A stretch of DNA of 64,000 bases from Plantago ovata (taxonomy: Eukaryota > Streptophyta > Magnoliopsida > Lamiales > Plantaginaceae), in NCBI GenBank assembly GCA_028274465.1, contig CM051455.1, positions 101,120,942 to 101,184,941 on the forward strand, read 5' to 3'. The stretch's first letter is position 1. Every line of letters starts with the position of its first letter. Made by a program: the position numbers and the translations under genes. Shown here in pieces: positions 1 through 11,985 of this stretch. The notes under the pieces are model-generated. The model ran no database searches. It saw only the letters and a program-made list of their open reading frames with translations, and had not been told where the DNA came from.

Positions 1-1146
1 TTATTTTACAGGTTTTGGTTGAAATTCGAAGATTTCCGGGCAATTATATTGAAGTTGACAAGGAATTGGTGTTCCAGAAGCCTATTTGGAGTATCTGAAG
101 GTTTCCGGATAGGATTTGGAGTCTAGGGGTCGAATCTGGAGGTTAGAAGGCCACTAGAAGTCAGAAACCGAGTCCGAAAAGGTGAAGAAATCCAAAACCG
201 CGTCGAAAACGCGGAATTCGGCGAAAAAACCTGGGGGCGAACCGCCGCATGGCTGGGGCGAACCGCCCCGTAGTTTTTCGGGGCCTATATATAGTGCTCA
301 GTTTTTCTCCGAAAATCATATCTTTCCAGACCTACTTTCTCACCTCCCTCTATAGTTTTAGGTAGGAACTTCCCGGGGCCTGTCCTGGGAGTTCTGTAGC
401 TTAGGGGATACTTTTTCATAGCGGATTGGGGCTCGTAGGATCGCAATTCTTCGGAGATTGACAACCTTCGGTAACTTGTATCTTACGGTTTAATCTACTT
501 ATTTTATTTATCATTCAATATGTTTTCTTCTATGATTTTTATTGATTGCATGCCTATTATGAGTAGCTAAACTTATCGTTGGTGGTAGTATGTGAATTCT
601 TAGCGAAGGGAAGATAATCATGCTAATGGCTATATCGCGCATTATACTCCGTATCATTGCTTTATTTCGTTGATCAGTTGTAACCTAAATTCTCGTATGT
701 TGTATTAATTATTATGCACAATTGGATACTTGTCGACCATCAGACCAATTATCTTCGTAGTGTTGAATAATTACGGAACACATTAGGACAATCGTGATTG
801 ACTTGTCAGATCAATTATCTTCGTAGTGCTTAATATTTGCAACAGGACACTAGATTGATTCAAAGATCTCTATGCAAGACCGAGGAATTTATGCATGATT
901 ATCGACCCGTTATGTTAAGAAGGACCATACTATCACCAATCTCCATTATCTGCTAGAAACCCCTCTGCTATCTGTTTGCTGTTTTTATATTCTAAATTAG
1001 ATTTGATAAAGCTAGTTATAGTCCTGAGAGAACGACACTCGAGTCATTCTACTGCTACACTACGGTTTTCGTTGTAGTTGTGGATTGCCTTTGGCTAATT
1101 ACAAATTTATTTGCTTGAATTCGGAGCATGACATCCGCGTTCATCA
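1..1146 (+). mobile_element. T2: Ty3-type LTR, inverted, truncated by window edge
   Basis: This stretch is the reverse complement of the T1 LTRs at 9070-10341 and 13850-15088, and it ends in the same terminus, TTCATCA, at 1146. The first 100 or so bases of the LTR lie off the left edge. On the right it abuts integrase sequence of element A, which continues with gtgtccttactgagg; the uninterrupted form of that target is at about 53400-53420 in element E. T2 is therefore an insertion into A in the opposite orientation. Whether it is a solo LTR or the end of a full element cannot be seen. Confidence 0.9.
285..294 (+). promoter_or_regulatory. TATA box of T2 LTR
   Basis: CTATATATAG lies just downstream of a GGGGCG-AAC-CGCCCC hairpin (255-269). 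The same arrangement is present in both T1 LTRs, in opposite orientation. This is the expected place for the LTR promoter; the start site is inferred, not seen. Confidence 0.6.
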
Positions 1147-2073
1147 GTGTCCTTACTGAGGATAACTGATGTTGTATGCCTTTCGAAGTGCAATACTCAG
1201 TTATGTACTGGTTTACAAACTCATTACCATGGTCTGTTCTTATGACTTTTACCTTGTCATTTTTCATGACTTCAAGCTTATTCAGCAAGTTAGGTATTTC
1301 AGTCCTTGTTTCAGACTTGTGCTTGATAAATACTACCCAAGTGAATCTTGAATAGTCATCTACCACCACAGACCATACTTCTTACCAGCATAGCTTGTTG
1401 AAGAAGATTCAAACAAGTCCATGTGCAAAAGTTGTAAAGGGTTTGTAGTTGACGGTACTGCCTTGTTCTTGAAGGAAGGTTTGGTTTGCTTTCCTTGCTG
1501 ACATGCATTGCAAACACCATCCTTCTTAAAAGTAACCTTAGGTAATCCAACTACAAGTGCCTTTTTAGACAGCTTATTCAGCATCTTGAAGTTTAGGTGA
1601 CTTGTTCGTTTATGCCATAACCATGCTTTTTCAGCAAGGCAATCATGATCTGAGGCAAGGCATTTTTCAATGATTGCTGAAGACCAATCTACAGTATACA
1701 AACCTCCTGATCTTCTAGCAACCATAATAACCTTCTTTGTCTCAAAGTCTATAAGTTTACATTCATCACTTTTGATTCTGATGAAGTAACCTTTGTCAGC
1801 GAATTGACTCTTGCTGAAAAGGTTAAACTTAAGATTTTTGACATAAAGAACTCCCGAAATGGTAATGCATCCTAACTTCACGTCACCATAACCTTTAGTA
1901 GAACCAAAGCCTCCACCAGCAAACCTTATTGTTGGACCTTTAGACCACCGTCTATAGCTTATAAGGTTTTTCTTGTTGCCCGTCATGTGCTTTCCACAAC
2001 CACTGTCAAAGTGCCAAATTGCATTGTTTGTCTCCGTGGCTGAAGTCTGCACAATCAAGAGCAAACAAGTTAA
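1147..2073 (-). pseudogene. pol: Element A pol: protease, pre-integrase and start of integrase
   Basis: This is the N-terminal part of a copia polyprotein. Visible features are the aspartic protease site FDSGCGKHM near the start, the integrase zinc-binding module (WHKRTSH followed by CNAC), and the first parts of the integrase core (MDLFESS, VDDYSRFTW, IRTDHG). A one-base deletion at about 1369, compared with the same place in element E, throws VVVDDYSRF out of frame. T2 interrupts the core before its catalytic Glu. The open pol frame has no ATG: it opens at 2073, overlapping the gag stop (2070-2072), and lies in the -1 frame relative to gag. Relatives in this window are E 52986-54323 and C 35459-37147. 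Confidence 0.88.
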
Positions 2074-4435
2074 TTATCCAATATTGGATGTCCATTAACA
2101 TGTTCAAGAAAGCGTCCAGTGGAAACCCAAGTCTTGAGTTTTTCAACTTTGACTTGTTTTCTACTTGCTGAGGAACTAGAAGGTTTTGAACCGAAAGACT
2201 TTTGATCATTGCTAATCAAGTCCACTTTCTGATGTGGTGTCTTGCATGGTTGACCTTTTTGCTGAACATACTTTTCAGTAAGTTCTTTTCTGACAAGGTT
2301 CCTTCTAGTCCTAGCATTTTGAGTTTTGTCAGAACTCTTAGGCTTGGTTTTGTTCATCTCTTTGAAGTATCTTTACTGACTTGGCTTATACTCATGAAAG
2401 AGTTGACTTTGCTTGGTTTTGAAACCAAGTCCACTTTTAGGAAAATGCTGAGCTTTTGTCTCAGCAACCTTACTTGATTCAGGTTTGTCAGCAAAGGTCT
2501 TCTGATTACTTTTAGTAATCTTGCCTTTTGACTTAACAAATTGCTTTTCAGCAACTTGTTTGGCGGAATTCTTTACAACATCCTTTTTATTAACAGTTTG
2601 GTTTTCAGCAACCTGTTTACCTTTTAAAGTATTGTTACTTTGAGTAGCAACAGTGGGCTGTACGGTCGTAGGAACTTGATTGCATATTTCAGCAACCTTA
2701 GATTGACCAATCTGATAGAGTTCTGGTTGACCACTATCAGTTGCACGAACAAAGGTAATAAGTGATTTGTCTTTACTCAAGATTATTACATCATCACCTT
2801 CATACGTTGCACCTAAACCTTCTTTCTGAGATGGATCTCTCAGATAAGAGTTTAGTTTAGTCAGCGTGTTACTCGCATCAGCATAAGATTTGAAATTGAT
2901 TTTCATCTTTTTCATTTCTTGTATTTCAGCAAGTAACTTTAGAATTGAGGACTGATACTCTTCCAATTCTATTGTCATTTGAGAATTCTTCTCTGTAGCT
3001 TCAGCAATTAACTTTTTGAGATGCAATATTTCAGCATATTTCTTTTCTGATCTTCTTTCAGCAAAACATACTTTTCAGTAGTTTGCTTAGTCAGAGTTCA
3101 GCATTCTGTAGTTTCTCTTGCTGTTTGCTCAGAGTTTTCTCAAATATTTCGATTTCTCCTTGAATTCTATCAAGGTCAATATCATCTTCACTTTCTGAGT
3201 CAGAGTCAGAGGTAGGACAATTTACCTGATCGGCCATGAGGCAGAATTCGTAGTTTGACACATCTGGATAAGCTTCCATAGCTATTCCACAAACTTCCTT
3301 GAAAATCTCTACATCAAGAGTGGCTTCTTCTTCTTCAGTGTCTGAACTCTCTACCTCACTGTCTTCAGAACTAGTATCAATGCAAAGCGCATCGATTTTT
3401 GCTTGAAGCTTTTTCTTTTCTTCAGCAATCAAAGCCCTTTTGAACTTCTTCTTCTTTTCAGCTGATTTGCCTTTCAGCAAAGGACAATTTGCTTTGAAGT
3501 GTCCAGGATTTTTGCAATAAAGAAGAGATCATTGCCAACTGCTGGTTCTTCAGAAGAATTTGGTTGCTGAGCTTGCATGTTCAGTGAGCTAGCTTCATTC
3601 TTGTATTTATGGTAGTTGTTACCAAGATGCTTTTTCAGCTTCTCTTTTGCTTTTCGCCTTTCAAGTTCCTTACTGATGTCTTTCTTCATATTTTTAACAA
3701 CTAGAGCATTTTCATCAACAGGCTCTTTATCATTCTTCTTTTCAGAAGATGACGGCTTTGCGGCAAGAGCAATGTTTTGCGATTTTTCAGCAAACACATT
3801 TTCTCTTTGCTTTGTCTCGTAATTGACAGTAGCAAGATGAGAGAACAACTCTGTAGGTGTGATATTTGGCATTCCTTGATTATAATAGTAATTCTGAGTA
3901 TGGATCCATTCTTGGTTCAGACTTCTAATAATGGTTTTCACCTTCTCAGAATCTGAATAGAGGTTTCCAACTCCTAAGGCAGCCATCTCACTTACTAGAG
4001 TTGTGAATCTGAAATCCAAGTCTTCCAGTGACTCATTTGTACCTTGTTTAAAGTTTTGGAACTTTAACTTAAGCACTTCGAGTTTGTTTTCCTTGGTTTT
4101 GTCAGATCCAACGCAAAGATCTTGAACCATTTTCCAAGCTTCCTTAGCAGTTTTGGCACCCCACAGTTTGCACTGTATAGTATCTGGAGTTGATCAAATA
4201 ATGATGTTTCTTGCTTGGCCATCAAGACGGAATCTTTTGGCTTCGTCGGAAGTCCATTCCTCTCTTGATTTTAGAACGACAGTATCGACTGGTTCACCTA
4301 AGATAGTTTCCTTTCCAGCTTATGTGGTTTTGTGAGGAAAACTTCTCTCAAGTTTAGTGATCTTGATAGATCCATCATTTATGACAGTAACCATCTCATG
4401 ACTAATGGCCTCAAGATGTAGCATCATGTTGTTTC
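2070..4435 (-). pseudogene. gag: Element A gag, main part (5' end displaced to 20355)
   Basis: This is the Sirevirus-type gag continuing from the codons left at 20299-20355 on the far side of element B. It matches the 828-residue gag of element E: an N-terminal capsid-like region (MVQDLCVGSDKTKENK), a lysine-rich segment, the zinc-knuckle neighbourhood at about 3480-3530, an acidic Ser-rich stretch, a coiled-coil, and a basic tail. The reading frame is broken near the zinc knuckle (between 3474 and 3530), again near 3030-3090, and by a stop at about 2370. It ends with TAA at 2070-2072, next to pol. Confidence 0.88.
4431..4435. repeat. Target-site duplication of element B (left copy)
   Basis: GTTTC lies immediately left of the B LTR and is repeated at 20299-20303. 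Joining the two flanks restores the gag sequence of A as seen uninterrupted at about 56690-56710. Confidence 0.93.
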
Positions 4436-6536
4436 TGTAAGAAAATATGGTCAGAGTTACCCCTAGGGTACGCAGCGGAATTTCAAAAATTTTCTTAACA
4501 TACAGGTTAATTGATTATGTATATGCCGTATATATTTAAACACGTCAATTAGAAGACTAACCTTGCTTCCAAAGCAGCTTCCAAGTCTTCGTAATAATCC
4601 GGTGTATCTTCTCCTTCGTCGAAGTCGAAGATATCTGCAATACTTTGATTATCTGCAAGACAATAAAAGTTAGTTTCCAGCTCCTAGAACCTCAACCTTG
4701 GTATCCACGGATGAACAGCCTATCGGAAGAATGCTAGGATATTCTTTGTGTGACCAAGAAGATGGGGCGGCGATTCCTACGGTAGGTGGCGCGCGCGTGT
4801 GGTTTATAGAGGAGGGGAGAGCTTTTATTTTCTCTAAGAAAACTGGGTAGAATAATTCTCTAAGAATTTGATTCTTCAACTGTGTGAAAATCTATGTCAA
4901 AAGCTCTCTAATAGTCTACTATATATAGTAGTCAATAGAAGCCTAAAGCATAAGCAATTAGACTTCATAAAGGAATAAGAATCTAATTCTTATCGCACTA
5001 GGAAATCAATTCCAAGTCTAGATTCATTCCCAATCAAATTAAAACTCAATCAGGAAAATCTAACTTATCCCTTAGACTTCTAATAGAGGAAGGAGTCGAA
5101 CTCCTTCCCCTACTCCATCTTGCGCGCGTGCGCGTCCTAAGGGTGTTAGGTGGGTCCCCATTTTGGGACCCACTTATAGTTCTAAGGCAATTCAAACTCC
5201 AAGTAGATTTTGCCCATGTGCATACGTTAATTCTAAATTAACATATCCTTTCAAATCAAACCTCCATTCTATTTCTAAAATATAATGTTTAATTGTATTT
5301 ACATAAAATACAATTAATTAGCCAATTCAATTAATAATTCCAAATCATTAATTGAGCCACCAAATATTATAATTAATTCCAAATCAATTATAATCCATCA
5401 ATCACAATTAATTCCAAATTAATTGCGATTCCATCTTCAAGGATATTCTGATAGGCTGAATCACCACATAGTGTGACCCATAGGGCCTCATCGTATTAAG
5501 CAAGTCCTAGACTAGGCAACATGTAATTCCTAGACGGTTCCATTTGCAATATTAATACATGAGGACGTTTGAAAGGTTTCTCAAAGCTAACCCTTTCGTT
5601 GCGAAGTCTGTTGCGTTCAACGCGGCGATGGTAACGTCCCTTCATCTGACTTGCTCGAATGTATCTAGGATCGATGAAGTGTCTATCCCAATAATACATC
5701 CACGGGCGTCTTCAGTGAGTTGCATGGTGAATCCAATATCTATTATGACCATCATAATAATATTGATACGCTGACCAGTGGTTTTACCATCACAACTATG
5801 AACGACTATGAGCAGTGCTCTCCTGTGCTACACTTGAGAGATGAATCCTTCACAGAATCACTTATCATCCCCATTTGTATGTAGCCATAATCCTGGATCG
5901 TGTCTTAGGTCAACTGCTTATTCAGAGCTGATATCGACGGGTCCACCAAGGATATGGGGCAACAAATGTGATGATAAAGTCCTGTAAGTCCAAAGGACGA
6001 CTGGCATCAATTCGACAACTTACCGGTTCCCATAGACACTTCGGTGTAGAGTATACATCGATGGGAGTGTCCGGTGGGTACTTCCATTGTTCGATAATCC
6101 TTCTTCGAACAACTATGCGCAGTTATGGGAACGTTTCTCGATTGTCCAACAATCCGTTCCGTGGCCGTGGGATCGGCTCACACTTGCTCCAACAAGTATA
6201 ACCTCCACGCATACTAGTCTCGTCTGGTTCATTCAGACCCCTACATCCGAGATGAACCTCGACTAGGGAGAGTTTGGGATAGATGATAACTCACATAGCT
6301 CCCACTATCTGTGTGATCGAAATCTATCCGAGGGGACATGTTTAATATCAATACAGACAGTAATAGAGATATGACATGCTGCATGCCTGGTGTAATATAA
6401 ATATGAAAGCGATACTCAATAGTAAAAGCAACAAACATATATCATATTACGTTGACCTGTGTAATAGTACATATATGCCCTCTATAAGGGCTTCATGCCC
6501 TTAATAAGGACTGTCTCTAGGACATATACACTATCA
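4436..6536 (-). repeat. Element B 3' LTR
   Basis: Near-identical to 18198-20298 and the same length. It contains a TATA palindrome at 4916-4931. Short open frames here recur at matching places in both LTRs only because the LTRs are copies; I see no coding signal. Confidence 0.95.
4916..4931 (-). promoter_or_regulatory. Palindromic TATA box in B 3' LTR
   Basis: CTACTATATATAGTAG is a perfect 16-bp palindrome, repeated at 18677-18692 in the other LTR. It is the best candidate for the core promoter. Confidence 0.55.
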
Positions 6537-6549
6537 ATCTCCCACTTGG
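6537..6549 (-). promoter_or_regulatory. Element B polypurine tract
   Basis: On the minus strand CCAAGTGGGAGAT lies directly upstream of the 3' LTR. This is the usual form of a copia polypurine tract, the primer site for plus-strand synthesis. Confidence 0.8.
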
Positions 6550-6556
6550 ACTAGAG

Positions 6557-8445
6557 TCAGTCACCTTTATGCCTAATACCCAGATTAGCATAATGTCTTA
6601 AGTGGACTTCCACTGATAAGACCTTGGTGAAAGGATCTGCCACGTTGTTCGTGGTAGAGACACGTTCTATACTAACTTCTCCTCTATCAATAATCTCACG
6701 TTAACGTGATACTTTGTAAGTACATGTTTGTTCTTGTTTGTAGATCTAGGCTCCTTAGCTTGAGCGACGGCGCCCGTATTGTCCCAATAAATCGTTATTG
6801 GACTAGGAGCAGGAACAACACTCAATTCCTTCAAGAACTCTGAAATCCAGACAGCTTCTTTCGATGCTTCTGATTCAGTAATGTACTCGGCTTCTGTGGA
6901 TGAGTCAGCAATCGTGGCTTACTTAGAACTCTTTCAACAGATAGCTCCTCCGTTCAATTTGAATACGTATCCTGTCTGTGACTCAAAGTCATCAGGATCT
7001 GATTCAAATCCAGCGTAGACATAACCAGACATCTTTAATTCTGGTTCTCCACCAAACACCAAGAACATTTCCTTAGTCCGTCGAAGGTACTTAAGAATGT
7101 TCTTTACAGCAGTCCAGTGAGGTACTCCTGGATTCTGTTGGTGTCGACAAGTGACACTAAGCGCATATGCCACATCGGGCCTTGTGCAATTCATTGCATA
7201 CATTATATACCCTACTGCCGAAGCATAGGGAACACGACCCATTGCATTTCTTTCTTCATCAGTTTTAGGACCATCCTTAACTGATAAGACAATCCCATGC
7301 CTAGCTGGGAGAAAGCCTCTCTTTGAGTCGTCCATCTTATAACGCTTCAGTATTTTGTCGATGTAGGTGGACTGTGTCAATCCCAACATCCTCTTGGATC
7401 TATCTCTATAGATCTTGATCCCTAGGATGTAGTTCGCTTCACCCAAGTCCTTCATTGAGAAGGTACTTGATAACCAAACTTTAGTCTCTTCTAGCATAGA
7501 GACATTGTTTCCCATGATCAAAATGTCATCAACATAGATGATCATGAAAACGACTCCCTTGTCGCTGTGCCTAGTGTAGACACAGGGATCTTCCTTGCTT
7601 CTGATGAAGTCAAACGATTTGACAGCTTCATCAAAGCGGATATTCCAGCTCCTAGACGCTTGCTTTAGCCTATAGATGGATCTTTGTAATTTGCATACAG
7701 CAGTCGGCTTGGTTTTACTAATAAAACCTTCCGGCTGTACCATATAGACCTCTTCCTCAAGGTTGCCATTAAGGAAGGCAGTCTTTACATCCATCTGTCA
7801 GATCTCATAATCATAGTAGGCAGCTATCGCAAGTAGAATTCGAATGGACTTCAATTTTGCTACCGGTGAAAAGGTTTCATCGTAATCGATGCCATACCTT
7901 TGCGTGTAGCCTTTCGCCACAAGTCTAGCCTTGTGCGTTTGTACCTTGCCATCGGCATCTGTCTTTCGTTTAAAGACCCATTTGCACCCAATAGGTCTAA
8001 CCCATTGGGGCAAGTCTACCAAGTTCCAAACTTGGTTCAGGTACATGTCCATTTCCAATTCCATGGCCTCTTGCCATTTGTCTGAGTCAATATCAATTAT
8101 TGCCTCTTTGTAGGTCTCGGGATCTTCTCGATCTGATAAGCCGACATCAAGTTCACTGATGTCTTCTATCATAAGGCTTTGCTTCTGAAGTCCTTTTAGG
8201 ATCCTCTTCGACCTACGGAGCTCGACTGGTTCTGGTGCTTTTCTTTTCTGGCTTCGTGTAACACGAACATTATCAGTGGGCACTGATGCAGCTAGTCGCA
8301 CCACGCGACCCTGTTCCCTAGCGGGAGGCTTCTCTTGTGCAACTCGTTGCACAGTTTGATTGACAACGGATTCTATTGGTGTGGTTTCAACTGTTGATCT
8401 AATCACATGACTCCCACTGACTATGACATGCCTTGCAAATGTCAT
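6557..8445 (-). pseudogene. pol: Element B reverse transcriptase and RNase H
   Basis: Copia reverse transcriptase followed by RNase H. Visible are KWVFKRKTDADG, the first catalytic block ending MDVKTAFLNG, the YVDD box (FMIIYVDDILIMG), and the RNase H region with ADSSTEAEY and a C-terminal ADPFTK. A stop at 7795-7797 replaces the Trp expected before QMDVKTAFLNG. Two more stops near 6910-6935 interrupt the RNase H stretch GGAIC-KSSK; they fit TGG to TGA and CAA to TAA changes, the kind expected from C-to-T decay. The frame ends at about 6557, just before the polypurine tract. Confidence 0.93.
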
Positions 8446-9064
8446 ATCATTACCCTTGTCTGCTTCGAAGCTCCCACTGAACTTGAGTCCAAATCAGAAG
8501 ATTTAGAGAACTCATGTTCGCGCATGTCAAAGTCTTGAATTTCTTCAAGTTCTATCATGTCATCTAACCTCTCTTCTTCGAGATATTTTGCTTCTAAAAA
8601 CTTGACGTTTCTAGATACTATCACCTAGTTATCTTCAGCATGATAGAATTCATAGCCTCTCGTCTAACGAGGATAGCCTATGAAATATACTTTGACACCC
8701 TTGGCATCTAACTTATCAGTGAGTATCAGTTTGACTATCGCAAGACAGCCCCAAGGTCTAAGATAGCCCAGTGAGGGCTTCTTTCCCTTCCATAACTCAT
8801 AAGGAGTTTTCTCCACTGATTTAGATGGTACACGGTTCAGAATGTAGATTGCAGTTTGTAGTGCATATTCCCATAGATGTTTTGGAATAGTCGAGAATCC
8901 AATCATTGATCTCACCATGCCTAACAGGGTTCGATTCCTTCTCTCAGACACACCATTTAACTGTGGTGTTCCAGGAGGAGTCCATTGCGATTGAATTCCA
9001 TTTTCCTTCAAGTAGTCGACAAATTCTTCACTAAGGTATTCACCTCCTCGATCCAATCGAAGAG
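8442..9064 (-). pseudogene. pol: Element B integrase, C-terminal half
   Basis: Contains the rest of the integrase core: LDRGGEYLSEEF, which holds the second catalytic Asp, and NGVSERRNRTLL, which holds the catalytic Glu, followed by the GYLRPWGC region. The upstream half is at 15094-15332 on the other side of T1. Removing T1 and one copy of its duplication rejoins NLRIV to TLRLDRGGEY in frame, so T1 hit an intact domain. Stops follow FIGYPR and again about 15 codons later, and there is a frameshift into the reverse transcriptase frame at about 8440. Confidence 0.92.
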
Positions 9065-9069
9065 TGACT
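9065..9069. repeat. Target-site duplication of T1 (left copy)
   Basis: TGACT, repeated at 15089-15093 immediately after the other LTR. Confidence 0.95.
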
Positions 9070-10341
9070 TGATGAACGTGGATTTGTCGGTTCCGCTTCA
9101 GTCAAATAATATTTGTTATTTAGCCAAAGGCAATCCACAACTTCAACGAAAACCGTAGTGTAGCGGTAGAATGACTCGAGTGTCGTTCTCTCAGGACTAT
9201 AACTAGCTTATTCTATTTAACAAGAGAATATAAAACAACATACGTAATAGCAAGGGGTTTTTCTAACAGATAATGGAAATTGCTGATAGTATGATCCTTC
9301 AAAGCATAATGGGTCGATAATCATGCATAAATTCCTCGGTCTTGCATGGAGATCTTTGATCAATCTAATGTCGTGTTGCAATTATTAAGCACTACGAAGA
9401 TAATGGGTCTGACAAGTCAATCACTATTGTCCTAATGTGTTCCGTAATTATTCAACACTACGAAGATAAACTTGCGTACAGGTCGACGAGGGTCCAATTG
9501 TGCATAATAATTAATACAACATACGAGAATTTAGGCTAAGCCTGATCAACGAAATAAAGCAATAACACGGAGTATAATGCGCGATATAGCCATTAGCATG
9601 ATTATCTTCCCTTCGCTAAGAATTCACATACTACCACCAACGATAAGTTTAGCTACTTATAATAGGCATGCAATCAACAGAAATCATAGAAGAAAACATG
9701 TTGAAAGATATAAAAAATAAGTAGAATAAACTGTAAGATACAATGTTACCGAAGGTTGTCAATCTCCGAAGAATTGCGATCCTACGAGCTCCAAACTGCT
9801 ATGAAAAAGTGTCCCCTAAGCTACGAACCCCCAGAACAGGCTCTGGGAAGTTCCTACCTAAAACTACAGAGAAAGGTGAGAAAGTAGGTCTAGAAAAGTA
9901 TCATTTTCGGAGAAAACTGAGCAACTATATATAGGCCTCGAATAAGTGTGGGGCGGTTCGCCCCACATCTGGGGCGGTTCGCCCCAGAGAAATTCTCGCA
10001 GAATTCCGCGTTTTCGACGCATTTTTGGATTTCTTCCCCTTTTCGGACTCGGTTTCTGACTTCTAGTGGCCTTCTAACCTCCAGATTCGACCCCTAGACT
10101 CCAAATCCTATCCGGAAACCTTCAGATACTCCAAATAGGCTTCTGGAACACCAATTCCTTGTCAACTTCAATATAATTGCCCGGAAATCCTCGATTTTCA
10201 ACCAAAACCTGTAAAATAAAATTTAAAGGGAAACGTGACACTATTCTAATAAAATGCACTAAAATATAGCTAAATTACCATAGAGGATAGCTAAAATAGG
10301 TGAAAAAGACTCAAATGAAAGTGTAAAATACACATTCATCA
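9070..10341 (-). repeat. T1 3' LTR
   Basis: 1,272 bp. Carries two tandem GGGGCG-GTT-CGCCCC hairpins (9950-9964 and 9971-9985), where the 5' LTR has one. A TATA box, CTATATATAG, is at 9925-9934. It differs from the 5' LTR mainly near its left end and by the missing hairpin unit. Confidence 0.95.
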
Positions 10342-10355
10342 AACTCCCAAGCCGA
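10342..10355 (-). promoter_or_regulatory. T1 polypurine tract
   Basis: On the minus strand GGCTTGGGAGTT directly precedes the 3' LTR terminus TGATGAA, the expected position and composition for plus-strand priming. Confidence 0.65.
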
Positions 10356-11985
10356 ACCTTTGCTTGCCCTCAAGCAACTAAGCTAGACTCTAATGCAAAA
10401 AACATGCAAGACACAAAATGGAGTCTCATGCCAAATAAAATGAACTAATCTACTGAATCTATCAAATAACATATGAACAAAAACCATATAAATCAAAGCA
10501 TGAATATAGGTTGAAGAATACCTCGATTGACTTATACACATCCACATAAGCACTTATGTCAAGACAAGATAGTCTCTCGTAACATTCTCTACCTGGACCT
10601 AGTCAGTGACGACGTAATGAAGCATGCTAAGATACGAATGGTTGTCCCGTGGCTATGAAACTGAGGACTTACTGCTGTTCCACCATGTTAAGACTTTTCC
10701 TCAAAAGAGGTCGAACCAGTACTGGCTCTCATCAAACGAAGGAGGGTTCCCTATAAAAGATAACACTCCCCTATTCTACCCATGTCTCAAGTAAAGTCTT
10801 AAGCTATTCACCACTTCCTGAATGGAAGGACGAGGGTGGTCTAGAACAGATGACACTCAAGACAAAAAAGATAAAAGATAAAAAACACGATTACGAACAT
10901 TACAAAAAATGGAAAATAAGACTCAACACTTTGCTAAAGTGCTATTTGGCTTTTTTGGACCCTTCTTTGCTTTGGGTCTTTTCTTTTTTTTTCTTTCCAG
11001 ATTCTTTTTCTTTTCTTTTTTTTCTTTTTCTCTTTTTTTCTGGAATTTTTTCTTTCTTTTTTTTTTTCCGATTTTTTCTAGCCAGTAGTAGCAAAACAAA
11101 AAGAGAAACAAAATGACTCACACGACTTCCCCAAACCTATTCGAAAGAATAGGTTGGAGTACAAAATTTACGGAAAAGGAAAAATAAACTCACGATACAA
11201 AAATGAAAAACAGAAACAAGTCTAATGATGGTGTAACCCCCTCCCCAAACCTATTCGGAAGAATAGGTTATAAACAAAGGATCACACAACCTCACATTAC
11301 CTCCTTCCTAGGCATTTAGCAATCTCAAAGCATGGTGAAGACTTGTTGCCTCTTAGGTACATAATTACTCGGGAAACAACCATAAGACCCTAGCATGCAT
11401 CATCCTATTATAAAGGCCTTCGTGAACCGCAGTAGAGAAAACACCACTAAGTGATGTCGAGACTACCAAGCTTAACTAAGTGCAATACATAAATGTGACA
11501 AGCCAAGCGAGAAAAACCTCAAACAAATTCATAGAGATGAAGTATATGATTAAAGGCATAGTTGGTTGATCTACCTAATAAAAAAGTTCAAAAAATTCAG
11601 CAATAAACTCCATATAAAACATGCAAGACTATCTTAGGAAAGCAGTAAACGTGCAAATGCAAAAAATTTCACGAGTTTATCATAAGCAAGATAAGTATAG
11701 AGATAACCAGCGATAACCTCCTCCCCAAACCTGAACGTCGTCGCTCGTCCCGAACGTCGAAAGTGGATCCAAGGTGAGAGCTAATGCTTGTATAAGTGAC
11801 CTATAATACTCAATCAAACTCGTGAGATAAAATCTAAAGCGGTAAAGAAAGCGATAAAATCTCCGGGTTGCCTTCCGGATAGCGCCATTGTTTAAAGTCT
11901 TTGACTCGACTCCTGTCCGCGCCTAGCTCTTCTTTTTGCGGGTACTAGACTTCTCCTTCACTGATCTCCTCTTTATGCCACGAAC
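10356..11985 (-). other. T1 non-coding 3' internal region
   Basis: About 1.6 kb with no credible gene. It holds a nearly pure polypyrimidine tract on the plus strand (about 10971-11070, polypurine in the element RNA). It also has two copies of a hairpin, AACCTATTC paired with GAATAGGTT (11134-11155 and 11248-11269), each next to a TTTGGGGA sequence. A third TTTGGGGAGG-like stretch is near 11720. The Lys/Glu-rich open frame at 10923-11111 is only the purine tract read as codons. Confidence 0.75.

Noticed and set aside
4670..4879. A 69-codon open frame repeated at 18431-18640, and another pair at 5496-5699 and 19257-19460.
   Set aside because: They lie in the two LTRs of B, which are copies of each other; repetition is not evidence of coding and no domain is seen.
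10923..11111. Lys/Glu-rich small protein on the minus strand.
   Set aside because: It is the purine tract of T1 read as codons.
10356..11985. Looked for a reverse transcriptase or integrase in T1.
   Set aside because: No YVDD/YIDD-type, HHCC or DDE motif on either strand; only low-complexity and hairpin sequence.
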